Part shown: positions 1 through 9,469 of the stretch, piece after piece
Position numbering within the stretch: the stretch's first letter is position 1
Layout of the letters: each line of letters begins with the position of its first letter
From: Burkholderiales bacterium
Lineage (GTDB): Bacteria; Pseudomonadota; Gammaproteobacteria; Burkholderiales; SG8-41
NCBI GenBank assembly: GCA_022841375.1
Contig: JALHRQ010000001.1
Location: forward strand, 62,001-126,000
Length of the DNA stretch: 64,000 bases
Direction: 5' to 3'
Position numbers and translations under genes: made by a program
Notes under the pieces: generated by a model
What the model saw: the letters and a program-made list of their open reading frames with translations, nothing else
Databases searched by the model: none
What the model was told of the DNA's origin: nothing

Positions 1-2
1 CG

Positions 3-3000
3 CTGCTGCCCGGACTGTGCGAAACCTGGTTCGTGTCGTACAACACGCCGCTGCAGTTCGAACGCCTGCTCGATTCGATCACTGCCGCCGACCCGGCGCT
101 GCTGCGCACCGCCCGCCGCGTGCTGATCAACAACTCCACTGACGCCGTCACCTTCGAACACTACGACGCGCTATGCGCGCGTTACGGCATCGAGCAGATC
201 CGCGAGGGCAACCGCGGCATCAACGGCGCGCGCATCCACGCCGCCGACCTGTTCCACCGCGGCGGCGGCCACGCCATGTTCTGGTTCGAGGACGACATGC
301 TGCTGGTCGGCGAGGACGAGTTGCCCGCCGCCTGCGAGAACGGCCTGTCTCGGCATGTGCATGAAGCCGGCGCCACTTGCCTCGCCGTGCAACAGCGCGA
401 GTTCGCCGATTACGTGAAATTCAGCTTCAGCGAGGTGTTCGGCGCGCACCATACCCAGTGGGGCTGGATCAACCTCAATGAACAGGCGCGTACACACTAT
501 TTCCCCGGCGCCATCGATGCCCCTCGGGCGAGCTTCAACCACATCCAGAGCCTGGCCCATGTGCCGTACGCCGTGGGCGAGGTCTATTACAGCAACTGGC
601 CGCAGGTGGTCACCCGCCGCGGCACCCGCAAGCTGTTTTTCGACGAGCGGCGCGAACCCTGCTACGAGCAGTACTGGACCGCGCGCTCCTTCGAGCTGCT
701 GCGCCTGGGTCACCTCAAGGCGGCGGTGCTGCTGGCCTCGCCGGTTCATCACCACCGTACCGAGGATTACGCACGGGTCGAGCGGGTCGAATACCAGCGT
801 CTGGAAGATGCCGCCAAGCCGATCACCCCGGCCGTCGCCGCGCCGCCGGCGCCGGCCCCTGCAGCACGGCGCGACTGGCCGCAGGAACCGGGCACGATTT
901 TCGTGTCCATCGCCAACTACCGCGACAGCGAAACCCCGCACACCATCCGCAGCCTGCTCTCCAATGCCTCCTGGCCCCGGCGCATCCGCATCGGCGTGTT
1001 TTCCCAGGTGGTGCCCGGCGACGATGACGACTGCCTGCCGCCGCAGGACCTTGCCGCCGGACAGCTGCGCGAAATCCGCTGCCATGCCAACGACAGCCTC
1101 GGCGCCTGCTGGGCGCGCAGCCGCATCCTCGAGGAACTGCTGCAGGGCGAGGAATACGTGCTGCAGATCGACAGCCACATGCGTTTCGAGCCGGGCTGGG
1201 ACGGCACGCTGCTCGACATGCTCCGCCGCTGCCCGACGCCGCAGGCAATGATCACCACCTATCCGCCGGCCTACGCGCCGCCGGCGGAACGGGGCAGCCC
1301 TGCGCTCAACCTGCTGGCCGCCGATGCCTTCAACGACATGGGCATCCTGATGGTGAAGCCGCGCGCCATCGACCCGCGCGAGCCGCTGACAGGGCCGCCG
1401 CCCTCCGCCTTCCTCAGCGCCAACCTGCTGTTCGGGCCGGCGGCGGCCTTTCGCGAAGTGCGCTATGACCCGCAGCTGTATTTCCACGGCGAGGAAATCT
1501 CGATGGCCGCGCGCTTCTGGACCCACGGCTGGGACCTCTACGCGCCGGACCGCTGCGTGATGTACCACGACTACAGCACCGACCGCGGCCGCCCGCGCCA
1601 CTGGGAGGACCGCCGCAACTGGGTGATGTTCAACATGCGCTCTTTTGCGCGGCTGCGCCACCTCTTCGGCATCGAGCACAGCCGCGACCCGGTGGTGCTG
1701 CGCGCAATCGATCAGTACGGCCTCGGCAGCGTGCGCAGCCTCGCCGACTACGAGGCCTACGCCGACGTCGACTTCAGGACCGCGCGCATCGGCAGCCGCG
1801 CCGCGGACGCGCGTTTTCCCGTTCCGCCTGCCGCACAGGCATTGCTCCGTCTGAAGCAGCAGCGCGCGCGCTACCTCGAGCGTCTGCCCGGCGAGGATAC
1901 CTACACGCCGGTACGCGAAACGCGCTGCGGCGAGGCGTCGACGCTGGCCGCCACCGACAAGCTGCGTCCGGCGCTGGCGAACTGGTTGCGCGAACACGGC
2001 ATCCGCCGTCTCGCCGATGCCGGCTGTGGCGACTTCAACTGGATGAGCGCGGTGGATCCGGGCGAACTGGAACTCTATGCCGGTTATGACCTGGTGCCCG
2101 AGATCATCGAGCGCAACCAGCGGCTCTACGGCGACCGCCGCGGGCACTTTTTCACGGTGGCCGACATCACGAAAACACCGATCGCCGCCTGCGACGCGAT
2201 CCTCTGCCGCCATGTGCTGGAACAACTGTCCGAAGAAGAGCGCCGCATTGCGCTGGCCAACTTCCTCGCCAGCGGCGCGCGCTGGCTGCTCACCTCGCTG
2301 CCGGTCGGCGACCTGCTCGCCCGGGAATCTGCCGCGGCAACCCCGGAACCTGCCGCTGTGCTGCCGGATGGCGATTCGGGTTTGACGGCATGGGATCTGG
2401 GACGCACCCGCACCCGTCCGCAAGCGCATCGTCACACCGACCACTCCGATCCCTGGATCAGCCATACCCCTGACCTGGTGAAACCACCCGTGACCGCAAC
2501 CGGCAGCGATAGCGACCTGCCGGATCATCGTTTCGCCATCCCCGTCCCGCCCCAGGGCCTGGACGCCCAGGCACGCATCTTCGTGTCCATTGCCAACTAC
2601 CGCGACAGCGAAACGCCGCACACCCTGCGTGACCTTTTCGCCAAGGCCGCGCACCCGGAACGCATCGTTGCGGGCGTCCTGTCACAGGTGGTGCCCGGCG
2701 AGGACGACGACTGCCTGCCGCCGCCGGACCTGCCTGCCGGACAGGTGCGCGAACTGCGCTGCCATCCGGCGGACAGCATGGGGGCGTGCTGGGCGCGCAG
2801 CCGCATCCTGTCCGAACTGCTCGGCGACGAGGAATACGTGCTGCAGATCGACAGCCACTCGCGTTTCGAGCCGGGCTGGGATGACCGGCTGATCGTCATG
2901 ATGCTGGCCTGCCCGACCCCGCGCGCGGTGTTGAGCAGCTACCCCAACGCCTACACCCCGCCCGACACGCTGTTCGCACCGTCGATCTCCACCATCGCCG

Positions 3001-4121
3001 CCGAGAAAATCAACGAAGTCGGCGTCCTCGGCCTGCGCGCCCGCACCCTGCAGCCGGAAGCGATCCCGCCGACGCCGCAACCCGGAGCCTTCATCAGCGC
3101 GGGCTGCCTGTTCGCGCCGGCGGCCGCGCTGCGCGAAGTGCCCTACGACCCCTATCTTTATTTCAACGGTGAGGAATTCTCGATGGCGGTGCGCCTGTGG
3201 ACCCACGGCTGGGATATCCATGCGCTGAACCTGCCCGTGATGTACCACGATTATGAAAACAAGCGCGGCCGGCACCGGCACTGGGACGACCACCAGCACT
3301 GGCCCGACCTTGACCGGCGTTGTTATGCGCGCCTGCGCCATCTCTTCGGCATCGAACAGAGCGACGATCCGGTCGCGCTGCGCGAAATCGACCGCTACGG
3401 GCTCGGCAAGCAGCGCACCCTGGCGGAATACGAGGAGTATGTCGACGTCCACTTTGCCTCCAGGCGCACCGGACCGCGCGCCACCCACGGCTATTTCCCG
3501 CCGCCGATGACCGACGAGGCCCGCAGCCGCCTGCGCCGCGCGCGGGCCGCCTACCTGATGCCGGACGCGACACCGGACCGGCTGTTTGCCGCCGAAACCC
3601 GCGACGGACCGCTGGCGGATCTCGCCGCCACGCGGGCGCTGCGCGCCGAACTTTTGGGCTGGCTCAAAAAAACGGGGGTGCGGCGGCTGGTGGATGCCGG
3701 CTGCGGCACCTTCCACTGGCTCGCACATGCCGACCTCGACATGCTCGAGAGTTACGTCGGCTGCGACATCCTGCCCGAGGTCATCGACGCCAACCAGCGC
3801 CTGCACGGCCATCGCGGTAATGTGTTGTTCGCATTGAAAGACGTGGTCTCTGCACCGCTGCCTGCCTGCGACGCCATCCTCTGCCGCAACCTGCTCTTCC
3901 TGATGCCGGCGGGTGACGGAATGGCGGCCATTGCGAACTTCCGCGCATCCGGTGCGCGCTGGCTGATCGCCAGCACCTGGCCGGGCTCCACTGAAGCTGA
4001 TCTTGAAGAAGTCGAGACGCTGACCGATCTGAGCATTGCGGCTACGGGGCTGGGACAGCCGGTGTCAATGCTGGCCGATACCGCAGGCATGTCCCTGGGC
4101 ATCTGGTCCTTGAAGGCCTGA
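3..4121 (+). CDS. Giant glycosyltransferase with two GlcNAc-transferase-like and two SAM-domain modules (5' end outside window)
   Basis: The frame is open to the left edge (it continues upstream of an in-frame GTG at 33), so the N terminus is missing. Counting from that GTG, residues 1-250 resemble the end of a family-2 glycosyltransferase (acidic FEDDM near 85). Residues ~287-580 and ~847-1150 are two copies of the domain of Skp1-type polypeptide GlcNAc-transferases (FVSIANYRDSETPHT, then LQIDSH as probable metal/donor site, then GEE). Each is followed by a Rossmann segment with DAGCG (~660 and ~1218) like class I SAM methyltransferases. A Pro/Ala linker lies at ~255-285. It is convergent with tpsA. 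Probably cytoplasmic glycan or protein glycosylation. The domain calls are fairly firm; the acceptor is unknown. Confidence 0.8.
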   Translation: MLPGLCETWFVSYNTPLQFERLLDSITAADPALLRTARRVLINNSTDAVTFEHYDALCARYGIEQIREGNRGINGARIHAADLFHRGGGHAMFWFEDDMLLVGEDELPAACENGLSRHVHEAGATCLAVQQREFADYVKFSFSEVFGAHHTQWGWINLNEQARTHYFPGAIDAPRASFNHIQSLAHVPYAVGEVYYSNWPQVVTRRGTRKLFFDERREPCYEQYWTARSFELLRLGHLKAAVLLASPVHHHRTEDYARVERVEYQRLEDAAKPITPAVAAPPAPAPAARRDWPQEPGTIFVSIANYRDSETPHTIRSLLSNASWPRRIRIGVFSQVVPGDDDDCLPPQDLAAGQLREIRCHANDSLGACWARSRILEELLQGEEYVLQIDSHMRFEPGWDGTLLDMLRRCPTPQAMITTYPPAYAPPAERGSPALNLLAADAFNDMGILMVKPRAIDPREPLTGPPPSAFLSANLLFGPAAAFREVRYDPQLYFHGEEISMAARFWTHGWDLYAPDRCVMYHDYSTDRGRPRHWEDRRNWVMFNMRSFARLRHLFGIEHSRDPVVLRAIDQYGLGSVRSLADYEAYADVDFRTARIGSRAADARFPVPPAAQALLRLKQQRARYLERLPGEDTYTPVRETRCGEASTLAATDKLRPALANWLREHGIRRLADAGCGDFNWMSAVDPGELELYAGYDLVPEIIERNQRLYGDRRGHFFTVADITKTPIAACDAILCRHVLEQLSEEERRIALANFLASGARWLLTSLPVGDLLARESAAATPEPAAVLPDGDSGLTAWDLGRTRTRPQAHRHTDHSDPWISHTPDLVKPPVTATGSDSDLPDHRFAIPVPPQGLDAQARIFVSIANYRDSETPHTLRDLFAKAAHPERIVAGVLSQVVPGEDDDCLPPPDLPAGQVRELRCHPADSMGACWARSRILSELLGDEEYVLQIDSHSRFEPGWDDRLIVMMLACPTPRAVLSSYPNAYTPPDTLFAPSISTIAAEKINEVGVLGLRARTLQPEAIPPTPQPGAFISAGCLFAPAAALREVPYDPYLYFNGEEFSMAVRLWTHGWDIHALNLPVMYHDYENKRGRHRHWDDHQHWPDLDRRCYARLRHLFGIEQSDDPVALREIDRYGLGKQRTLAEYEEYVDVHFASRRTGPRATHGYFPPPMTDEARSRLRRARAAYLMPDATPDRLFAAETRDGPLADLAATRALRAELLGWLKKTGVRRLVDAGCGTFHWLAHADLDMLESYVGCDILPEVIDANQRLHGHRGNVLFALKDVVSAPLPACDAILCRNLLFLMPAGDGMAAIANFRASGARWLIASTWPGSTEADLEEVETLTDLSIAATGLGQPVSMLADTAGMSLGIWSLKA

Positions 4122-4146
4122 GCGACGACAGGCTTAGCTTTGCATC

Positions 4147-4164
4147 GCGGTATGCACATACCGC
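4147..4164. terminator. Perfect 8-bp-arm palindrome between convergent genes
   Basis: GCGGTATG-CA-CATACCGC lies 26 bp after the glycosyltransferase stop, in the 158-bp gap to the tpsA stop. It can form a hairpin but no T-run follows on either strand. A terminator or RNA 3' end is a guess; it could also be a protein-binding dyad. Confidence 0.3.
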
Positions 4165-4279
4165 TGATCGACGGCCAGGAGCAGCGGAGCCCGGCCGGAA
4201 CGCAGCCACCATTCACGGGGATCCGCGGCCTTGTCCGGATGCCGCAGAAACGCGGCTCCGGACATTGCATAGTCCCGGC

Positions 4280-7200
4280 TCAGGCTGCTCTGGCTCGCCT
4301 CACGACCACCGGCACGATGACAGCCCTCGACCTACCTGTGGCATCCGTTCCCACGACGGCAATGAGATAAACCCCGGGCGGTGTGGAAGGCGGAACGGTC
4401 ACGCTGATATTCATCGATCCGTTGGCGTTCTGGGTGATGGTGGGCGTGGGCATCGGGATGTCAGCAGCGCCACTTGCCGGGAGCATCACCGCCGCCGCCG
4501 GTTTGCTGGGATCCAGCACCGGCTGATTGTCGGAGGCGGGAACACTGATCGGAACCGCCTCTCCCGGATTCGGCGTGGGGTTGCTTGTCCTTCCAGAGGT
4601 CGACGCTGGTGGCGGCGCATCCGTCGTCGTCGTCTGCGGCGTCGTTGTCGTTGTCACCGGCATCGATGTCGTTGTCGTCGGCATTGATGTCGTTGTCGTC
4701 GGCTTGTCCAATGTTTCAAGGGTCTGATTCACCACCTGGTCCCGTTGCAGCTGTACGATTGCAGAAGCCGAAGACAAGATCTTGGACGACACCGAGGTGC
4801 CGGTGACGGTGTAATTTGTGCTGCCGGTTCCGGCAAGGGCCAGCCCCGTGACCGGTGCATTCACATTGGTGGCGGTGCCGGCAACAGCGGTGGCGGTCCA
4901 GGTATTCGCCGACGGCGTTCCGGAGAAGGTGAACGGACCATCCACGTTATAGGGCTTGCCGTCGGTCGCGTCGCCCGTGCCCGGCGCAATCGCGTCTTGC
5001 AGCACGGGGGAGCCCGACAGGGCCGTCGGAATGGCGAACTGCTGGCCGACCGTGCCGCCGCTGAAACCAGGGGGGGCATTCAATTCTGACGGGACCCCGG
5101 TGATACCGAGCACGGACAGCGCCTTGGGCGTGATGGTGCTCGTGCTGTTGCCCTGACGGGTGATGCTGTAATTGTTGCCGCCGTTGCCGTCGCTGACGGT
5201 GGCGGCATCTAGGGTGACCGTCTTGTTGCCGGTGCCGGCGTTCCTGTCGGTGTAGGCAATGGTCGCCGCACTGACCGTGTCGCCGCTCACGCCAAGCAGG
5301 CCGGACAGTGTAGTAAGGTCTCCGGCAAGTGTCGTGTAGGTCAGGCCACCGTCGTAGGTTTTGCTGACATTCGGCGCGGTCAGCGTCACGGCTTTCTGAT
5401 TGATGGTGCTCGTGCTGTTGCCCTGGCGCGTGATGCTGTAATTGTTGCCGCTGTTGCCGTCACTGATCGTGGCGGCATCGAAGGTGACCGTCTTGTTGCC
5501 GGAGCCGGCATTCCTGTTGGCGTAGGCAATGGTCGCCGCGCTGACCGTGTCGCCTGACACGCCAAGCTGGCCGGACAGCGCAGTCAGGTCTCCGGCTATG
5601 GTCGCGTAGGTCAGGCCGCCGTCGTAGGTCTTGCTGACATTCGGCGCCGTCAGCGTCACGGTTTTCGGGGTGATGGTGCTGCTGCTGTTGCCCGCAAGCG
5701 TCACGTCGTAATTGTTGCCGCTGTTACCGTCGCTGATCGTGGCGGCATCAAAGGTAACCGTCTTGTTGCCGGAGCCGGCATTCCTGTTGGTGTAGGCAAT
5801 GGTCGCCGCACTGACCGTGTCGCCGCTCACGCCGAGCAGGCCGGACAGTGTGGTGAGGTCGCCAGCGAGTGTCGTGTAAGTCAGGCCACCGTCGTAGGTC
5901 TTGCTGACATTCGGTGCGGTCAGCGTCACGGTTTTCGGGGTGATGGTGCTGCTGCTGTTGCCTGCGAGGGTGACGTCGTAGTTGTTGCCGCTGTTGCCGT
6001 CGCTGATCGTTGCGGCATCAAAGGTGACTGTCTTGTTGCCGGAGCCGGCATTCCTGTTGGCGTAGGCAATGGTCGCTGCGCTGACCGTGTCGCCGGACAC
6101 GCCAAGCTGGCCGGACAATGTGGTCAGGTCGCCGGCGAGTGTCGTGTAGGTCAAGCCGCCGTCGTAGGTCCTGCTGACATTCGGTGCGGTCAGCGTCACG
6201 GTTTTCGGGGTGATGGTGCTGCTGCTGTTGCCCGCGAGGGTGATGTTGTAGTTGTTGCCGCTGTTGCCGTCGCTGATGGTGACCGCACCAAAGGTGACCG
6301 TCTTGTTGCCGGAGCCGGCATTCCTGTTGAGGTACGCGATGGTAGCCGCGCTGACCGTGTCGCCTGAAACGCCAAGCTGGCCAGACAATGTGGTCAGGTC
6401 GCCGGCGAGTGTCGTGTAGGTCAGGCCGCCGTCGTAGGTCTTGCTGACGTTCGGCGCGGTCAGCGTCACGGTTTTCGGATCAATGGTGGCTGAAACCGAA
6501 CCAGTCAGCGCGTAATTGCTGTCCGACAGCACCAGCGCATTGGTTACAAAACTGTTGTAAGTACCGGCATTGGCACTGGAAACCGTTGCCGTTCCGGAAA
6601 CCACGGTGGGCTCCGGATCACCGTTGACCATACCCGTCAGCGTATATGAGTGGGTATTGTTGAAAATGTTGGTACCGTCGTAGGTTTTGCTGGCGGCCGT
6701 ATCCAGGCTCGCGCTGACGGCAGCCGGGGTGATGACCAACGTGCCGTCGACGAACTGAACGCGGTAGCCATGCTGGTCGGAAGCCGAGGTAACACTGACG
6801 CCGCCAGGCGTGACCGTGTAGGTAGCGGCGTTGGTCGGGCTGGCCGTTGATGGCGTATAGGTGACTGTACCGGTGTAGGCGCCGCCCGGCGCCGTGGTCG
6901 GCGATACCGTGCTGGTGAAGGCCGTAAACGCGCTGCCCGTGTAGGCGGCCGACTTGTTGTCGGCAATGACAAAAATTGGCTGCAACAGCTGCTTCAACAA
7001 GGGATACTGGCCGCTGCGCAGTTCCCAGGCGACACTGGTGTCCCATGTGCCGAAGGTCGAAGGCGTCTGCATCTGGGTGGTGGTGCGTCCGACCAGCCCG
7101 CCCGGCACCGCATCCGCCGCACTGCCGCCCGAGGCTTGGCCGCTGGTGGTGGTGTCCCAGAAACTGTTGAAGATGAACGGCATCGGGAACGGCAAGGACA

Positions 7201-9448
7201 TCATTTCGCCAACAAAGCCGCCGATGTTGGTGCTGGTGCCGCTGCTCCGGGTCACCAAGCCGGTGGAGTAGCTGCTGCTGATGCTCGCCCCCGAGAACCC
7301 TACCAGGCCGCCCACGGCGTTTTTGCCGGTGACGTTGCCGCGGGCATAGCTGTCGGTCACCGCAGAACCCACGACACCTGCCAGACCGCCGATGCCCCCC
7401 CTGCCGGTCGACAAAGGATCTTCCATGAACATCGGGTCGTTCGCCTGGTTGCCACTGGTGGCGGTGACAGTGACATTGGCATAGCTGCCCTGAATCGGGC
7501 CCATGCTGTAGCCGGCGAGGCCGCCGATGCGACCGACATCACCGCCACCGGTGCCCTGCACCGTGCCGGTGGCATAGCTGTTGACCACGAAACCGTTGTT
7601 GGTGCCGACCAGCGCGCCGACGTTCTGCGAACCGGAAATGTTGACGCCGGTGACGCCGACGTTCTGGATCAGGCTGTTGCTCACGCCAAAGAGGCCGACA
7701 TCGACATCGGTGCCGGTATTGGTGTGGGTGAGTCCCGTCACCTTGTGGCCGAGGCCGTCGAACAAGCCTACGTAAGGGTCGGCGAAACTGCCAATCGGCG
7801 TCCACTCCCCAGAAGTGGCGACATCATTGCCGAGCACATAGTTGCGCGCCAGATTGGCGGCGATGTTCGCCAGTCCCGTGGCATCGTTGATCACGGTGTA
7901 GTTGACCGGTATGCCGTCGCTGCCGGCCTTGGTGCTGAAAGTGGTACTGGCGGCAAGATTGACCGGTGCGCTGACAGTGTAGATACCCGGCGGCATGTTC
8001 GCCTCGACATCAGACTGCGCGAATTCGAGCGCGAGGCTGCCGCCGGCGCCGTTGACGCTGACCGGCGCGTTGATATGCACATTGCGCCAAGCCGAGAGAG
8101 TCAGCTTCGTGTCGCTTGCCCAGGTGACGGCGTCGTTGACGAAGATGTCGCCGTTGCCGCTGGCATTGCCCGTGCCGCAGGTCGCATTGGTGCAGGAAAC
8201 CGCGGTATTGGCGGTCTGGATGGTGATGTTGCTGGAAACCAGTGCGGCGCCCAGTGCGGTACCGGTGATGTCGCCGTTGGCGGCGGCAATCGTGAAATCG
8301 TAGGGGTCGAGCAGCCACTGGCCGGTGGCACCGAAAGGCGCGCTGGTGTCGATGCGCGCACTGTCGGCAATCTTCAGACGGGTCGCGCTGGTTTCGATGA
8401 AGCCGCCGTCGCCTGATCGCGCACCGCCTTTAGCGCTGATCGTGCCGGAGATGTCGGCACGGCTTGCCGGGTTGGCGAGGTCAGCAATGACCAGCACCGT
8501 ACCGCCCTTGCCGTTGGCACCCGCATCCGCCTGGATGCTGCCGCTGTGCTCGACCGCACTGCTCGCCACCAGGCGCACCACGCCGCCGTCGGTGGTGATG
8601 CCTCCAGCCTGGATGGTTCCGGTATTGACCACTTTGCCGACGAGCGCATTGGCCGACTGCGAAGACAGGATCACCAGGCCTTCGTCAGCCTGGATCAGGC
8701 GCCGGTTCTCGACCAGGGTATTGATGCTGGCCTTGTCCACCTGCACGCCGACGAGGTTGCTGCCGGCAATGTTGAGGGTGACGGCGTCGCCCGCGGCCAG
8801 CGCCGCTGCGCCCTGGCTCGCCATGATCACGCCCTCATTGCGCACTTCCGGCGCCAGCAGCGCCACATACTTGCCGAACAGGTCGCCCTGGTTGACCACG
8901 CTGCCCGAGGCGCCGTCACGGTTAAACCGGTAGTGGCCAGACAGGAAGTCTTCGTTGCGGATGTTGAGCGCCGATGCGACGAGACCGCCGACATCGACGC
9001 GCGCGCCGGGACCGAACACCACGCCGCTGGGATTGAGCAGGAACACCTGGCCGTTGGCATTGAGGTTGCCGTAGATCGCAGACGGATCGGCGCCCAGCAC
9101 CCGGTTCAAGGCCACCGCGCCGGCATTCGGCTGCTGGAAATTCACCGTCGCGTTGGCGCCGATGTTGAAACTCTGCCAGTTGAGGATCGCCCGTTGCGAC
9201 GACTGCTGGATATTCATCGTTGCGCCCGCGGTCGCAATCGACGCCTGCCCGCCGACAATCTGGCCGCCCGTGGGCAATGTATTGGGTGCAGGCACCTGGG
9301 CATGGCTGCCGAACGAGGCCAGCGCACCGGCCAGCATGGCAATGGCCGGTCTGACACGGGAGGGTTTGCCGCGCGCATTGGCAAGTTCAGAAGTGACTAC
9401 CCAAACTTGACGGGTGTCGCTCCAGATCAGGCGGTAGGTCTTGTTCAT
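4280..9448 (-). CDS. TpsA-type filamentous-haemagglutinin-like exoprotein with YDG/MBG repeats
   Basis: 1722 residues, exported through the adjacent TpsB. The N terminus has the extended signal peptide region (MNKTYRLIWSDTRQVWVV) followed by a cleavable signal (ASFGSHAQ), then the TPS secretion domain (~50-310, with FLLNPSGVVFGPGA and the 'NPSG' turn). GLUG-like segments (GGLAG, VGGLVG) occupy ~590-740, then MBG/YDG-type modules. Residues ~990-1439 are five 90-residue repeats containing the YDGGLTY core. Residues ~1580-1630 form a Thr/Pro/Ser-rich, mucin-like stretch; a short beta-rich end follows. No C-terminal toxin module is seen. It starts 21 bp after the tpsB stop, so tpsB-tpsA is one operon. 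Likely surface adhesin or matrix protein; ligand unknown. Confidence 0.9.
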   Translation of the reverse strand: MNKTYRLIWSDTRQVWVVTSELANARGKPSRVRPAIAMLAGALASFGSHAQVPAPNTLPTGGQIVGGQASIATAGATMNIQQSSQRAILNWQSFNIGANATVNFQQPNAGAVALNRVLGADPSAIYGNLNANGQVFLLNPSGVVFGPGARVDVGGLVASALNIRNEDFLSGHYRFNRDGASGSVVNQGDLFGKYVALLAPEVRNEGVIMASQGAAALAAGDAVTLNIAGSNLVGVQVDKASINTLVENRRLIQADEGLVILSSQSANALVGKVVNTGTIQAGGITTDGGVVRLVASSAVEHSGSIQADAGANGKGGTVLVIADLANPASRADISGTISAKGGARSGDGGFIETSATRLKIADSARIDTSAPFGATGQWLLDPYDFTIAAANGDITGTALGAALVSSNITIQTANTAVSCTNATCGTGNASGNGDIFVNDAVTWASDTKLTLSAWRNVHINAPVSVNGAGGSLALEFAQSDVEANMPPGIYTVSAPVNLAASTTFSTKAGSDGIPVNYTVINDATGLANIAANLARNYVLGNDVATSGEWTPIGSFADPYVGLFDGLGHKVTGLTHTNTGTDVDVGLFGVSNSLIQNVGVTGVNISGSQNVGALVGTNNGFVVNSYATGTVQGTGGGDVGRIGGLAGYSMGPIQGSYANVTVTATSGNQANDPMFMEDPLSTGRGGIGGLAGVVGSAVTDSYARGNVTGKNAVGGLVGFSGASISSSYSTGLVTRSSGTSTNIGGFVGEMMSLPFPMPFIFNSFWDTTTSGQASGGSAADAVPGGLVGRTTTQMQTPSTFGTWDTSVAWELRSGQYPLLKQLLQPIFVIADNKSAAYTGSAFTAFTSTVSPTTAPGGAYTGTVTYTPSTASPTNAATYTVTPGGVSVTSASDQHGYRVQFVDGTLVITPAAVSASLDTAASKTYDGTNIFNNTHSYTLTGMVNGDPEPTVVSGTATVSSANAGTYNSFVTNALVLSDSNYALTGSVSATIDPKTVTLTAPNVSKTYDGGLTYTTLAGDLTTLSGQLGVSGDTVSAATIAYLNRNAGSGNKTVTFGAVTISDGNSGNNYNITLAGNSSSTITPKTVTLTAPNVSRTYDGGLTYTTLAGDLTTLSGQLGVSGDTVSAATIAYANRNAGSGNKTVTFDAATISDGNSGNNYDVTLAGNSSSTITPKTVTLTAPNVSKTYDGGLTYTTLAGDLTTLSGLLGVSGDTVSAATIAYTNRNAGSGNKTVTFDAATISDGNSGNNYDVTLAGNSSSTITPKTVTLTAPNVSKTYDGGLTYATIAGDLTALSGQLGVSGDTVSAATIAYANRNAGSGNKTVTFDAATISDGNSGNNYSITRQGNSTSTINQKAVTLTAPNVSKTYDGGLTYTTLAGDLTTLSGLLGVSGDTVSAATIAYTDRNAGTGNKTVTLDAATVSDGNGGNNYSITRQGNSTSTITPKALSVLGITGVPSELNAPPGFSGGTVGQQFAIPTALSGSPVLQDAIAPGTGDATDGKPYNVDGPFTFSGTPSANTWTATAVAGTATNVNAPVTGLALAGTGSTNYTVTGTSVSSKILSSASAIVQLQRDQVVNQTLETLDKPTTTTSMPTTTTSMPVTTTTTPQTTTTDAPPPASTSGRTSNPTPNPGEAVPISVPASDNQPVLDPSKPAAAVMLPASGAADIPMPTPTITQNANGSMNISVTVPPSTPPGVYLIAVVGTDATGRSRAVIVPVVVRRARAA
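4590..4710 (-). repeat. Low-complexity Thr-rich coding repeat in tpsA
   Basis: Short degenerate repeats of a GTCGTTGTCGTCGGCATTGA-like unit on the plus strand encode, on the minus strand, runs of TTTT separated by SMP and PQ. The product is a mucin-like, potentially O-glycosylated stalk. Such repeats are prone to slippage, so length may vary between strains. Confidence 0.7.
5131..6480 (-). repeat. Five tandem 270-bp repeats encoding YDG modules of TpsA
   Basis: Recognisable unit starts (TGATGGTGCT) occur at 5131, 5401, 5671, 5941 and 6211, exactly 270 bp apart, and the array ends near 6480. Each unit encodes 90 residues with the cores VSKTYDGGLTY, TTLSGQLGVSGDTVSAATIA and NRNAGSGNKTVTF. Units differ by scattered substitutions, with the first (5131) the most diverged, so copy number should be recombination-prone. 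Confidence 0.95.
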
Positions 9449-9469
9449 TCCGTATTCCCTGTCAAATGC

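Noticed and set aside
171-2654. 827-residue antisense frame inside the giant glycosyltransferase
   Set aside because: Shadow of GC-rich coding: the plus-strand protein has clear domains, the minus frame has none and shows Arg/Ala/Gly-rich composition.
5131-6480. CRISPR-like array
   Set aside because: Units are 270 bp with no unique spacers and encode 90 residues in frame; this is a protein repeat.
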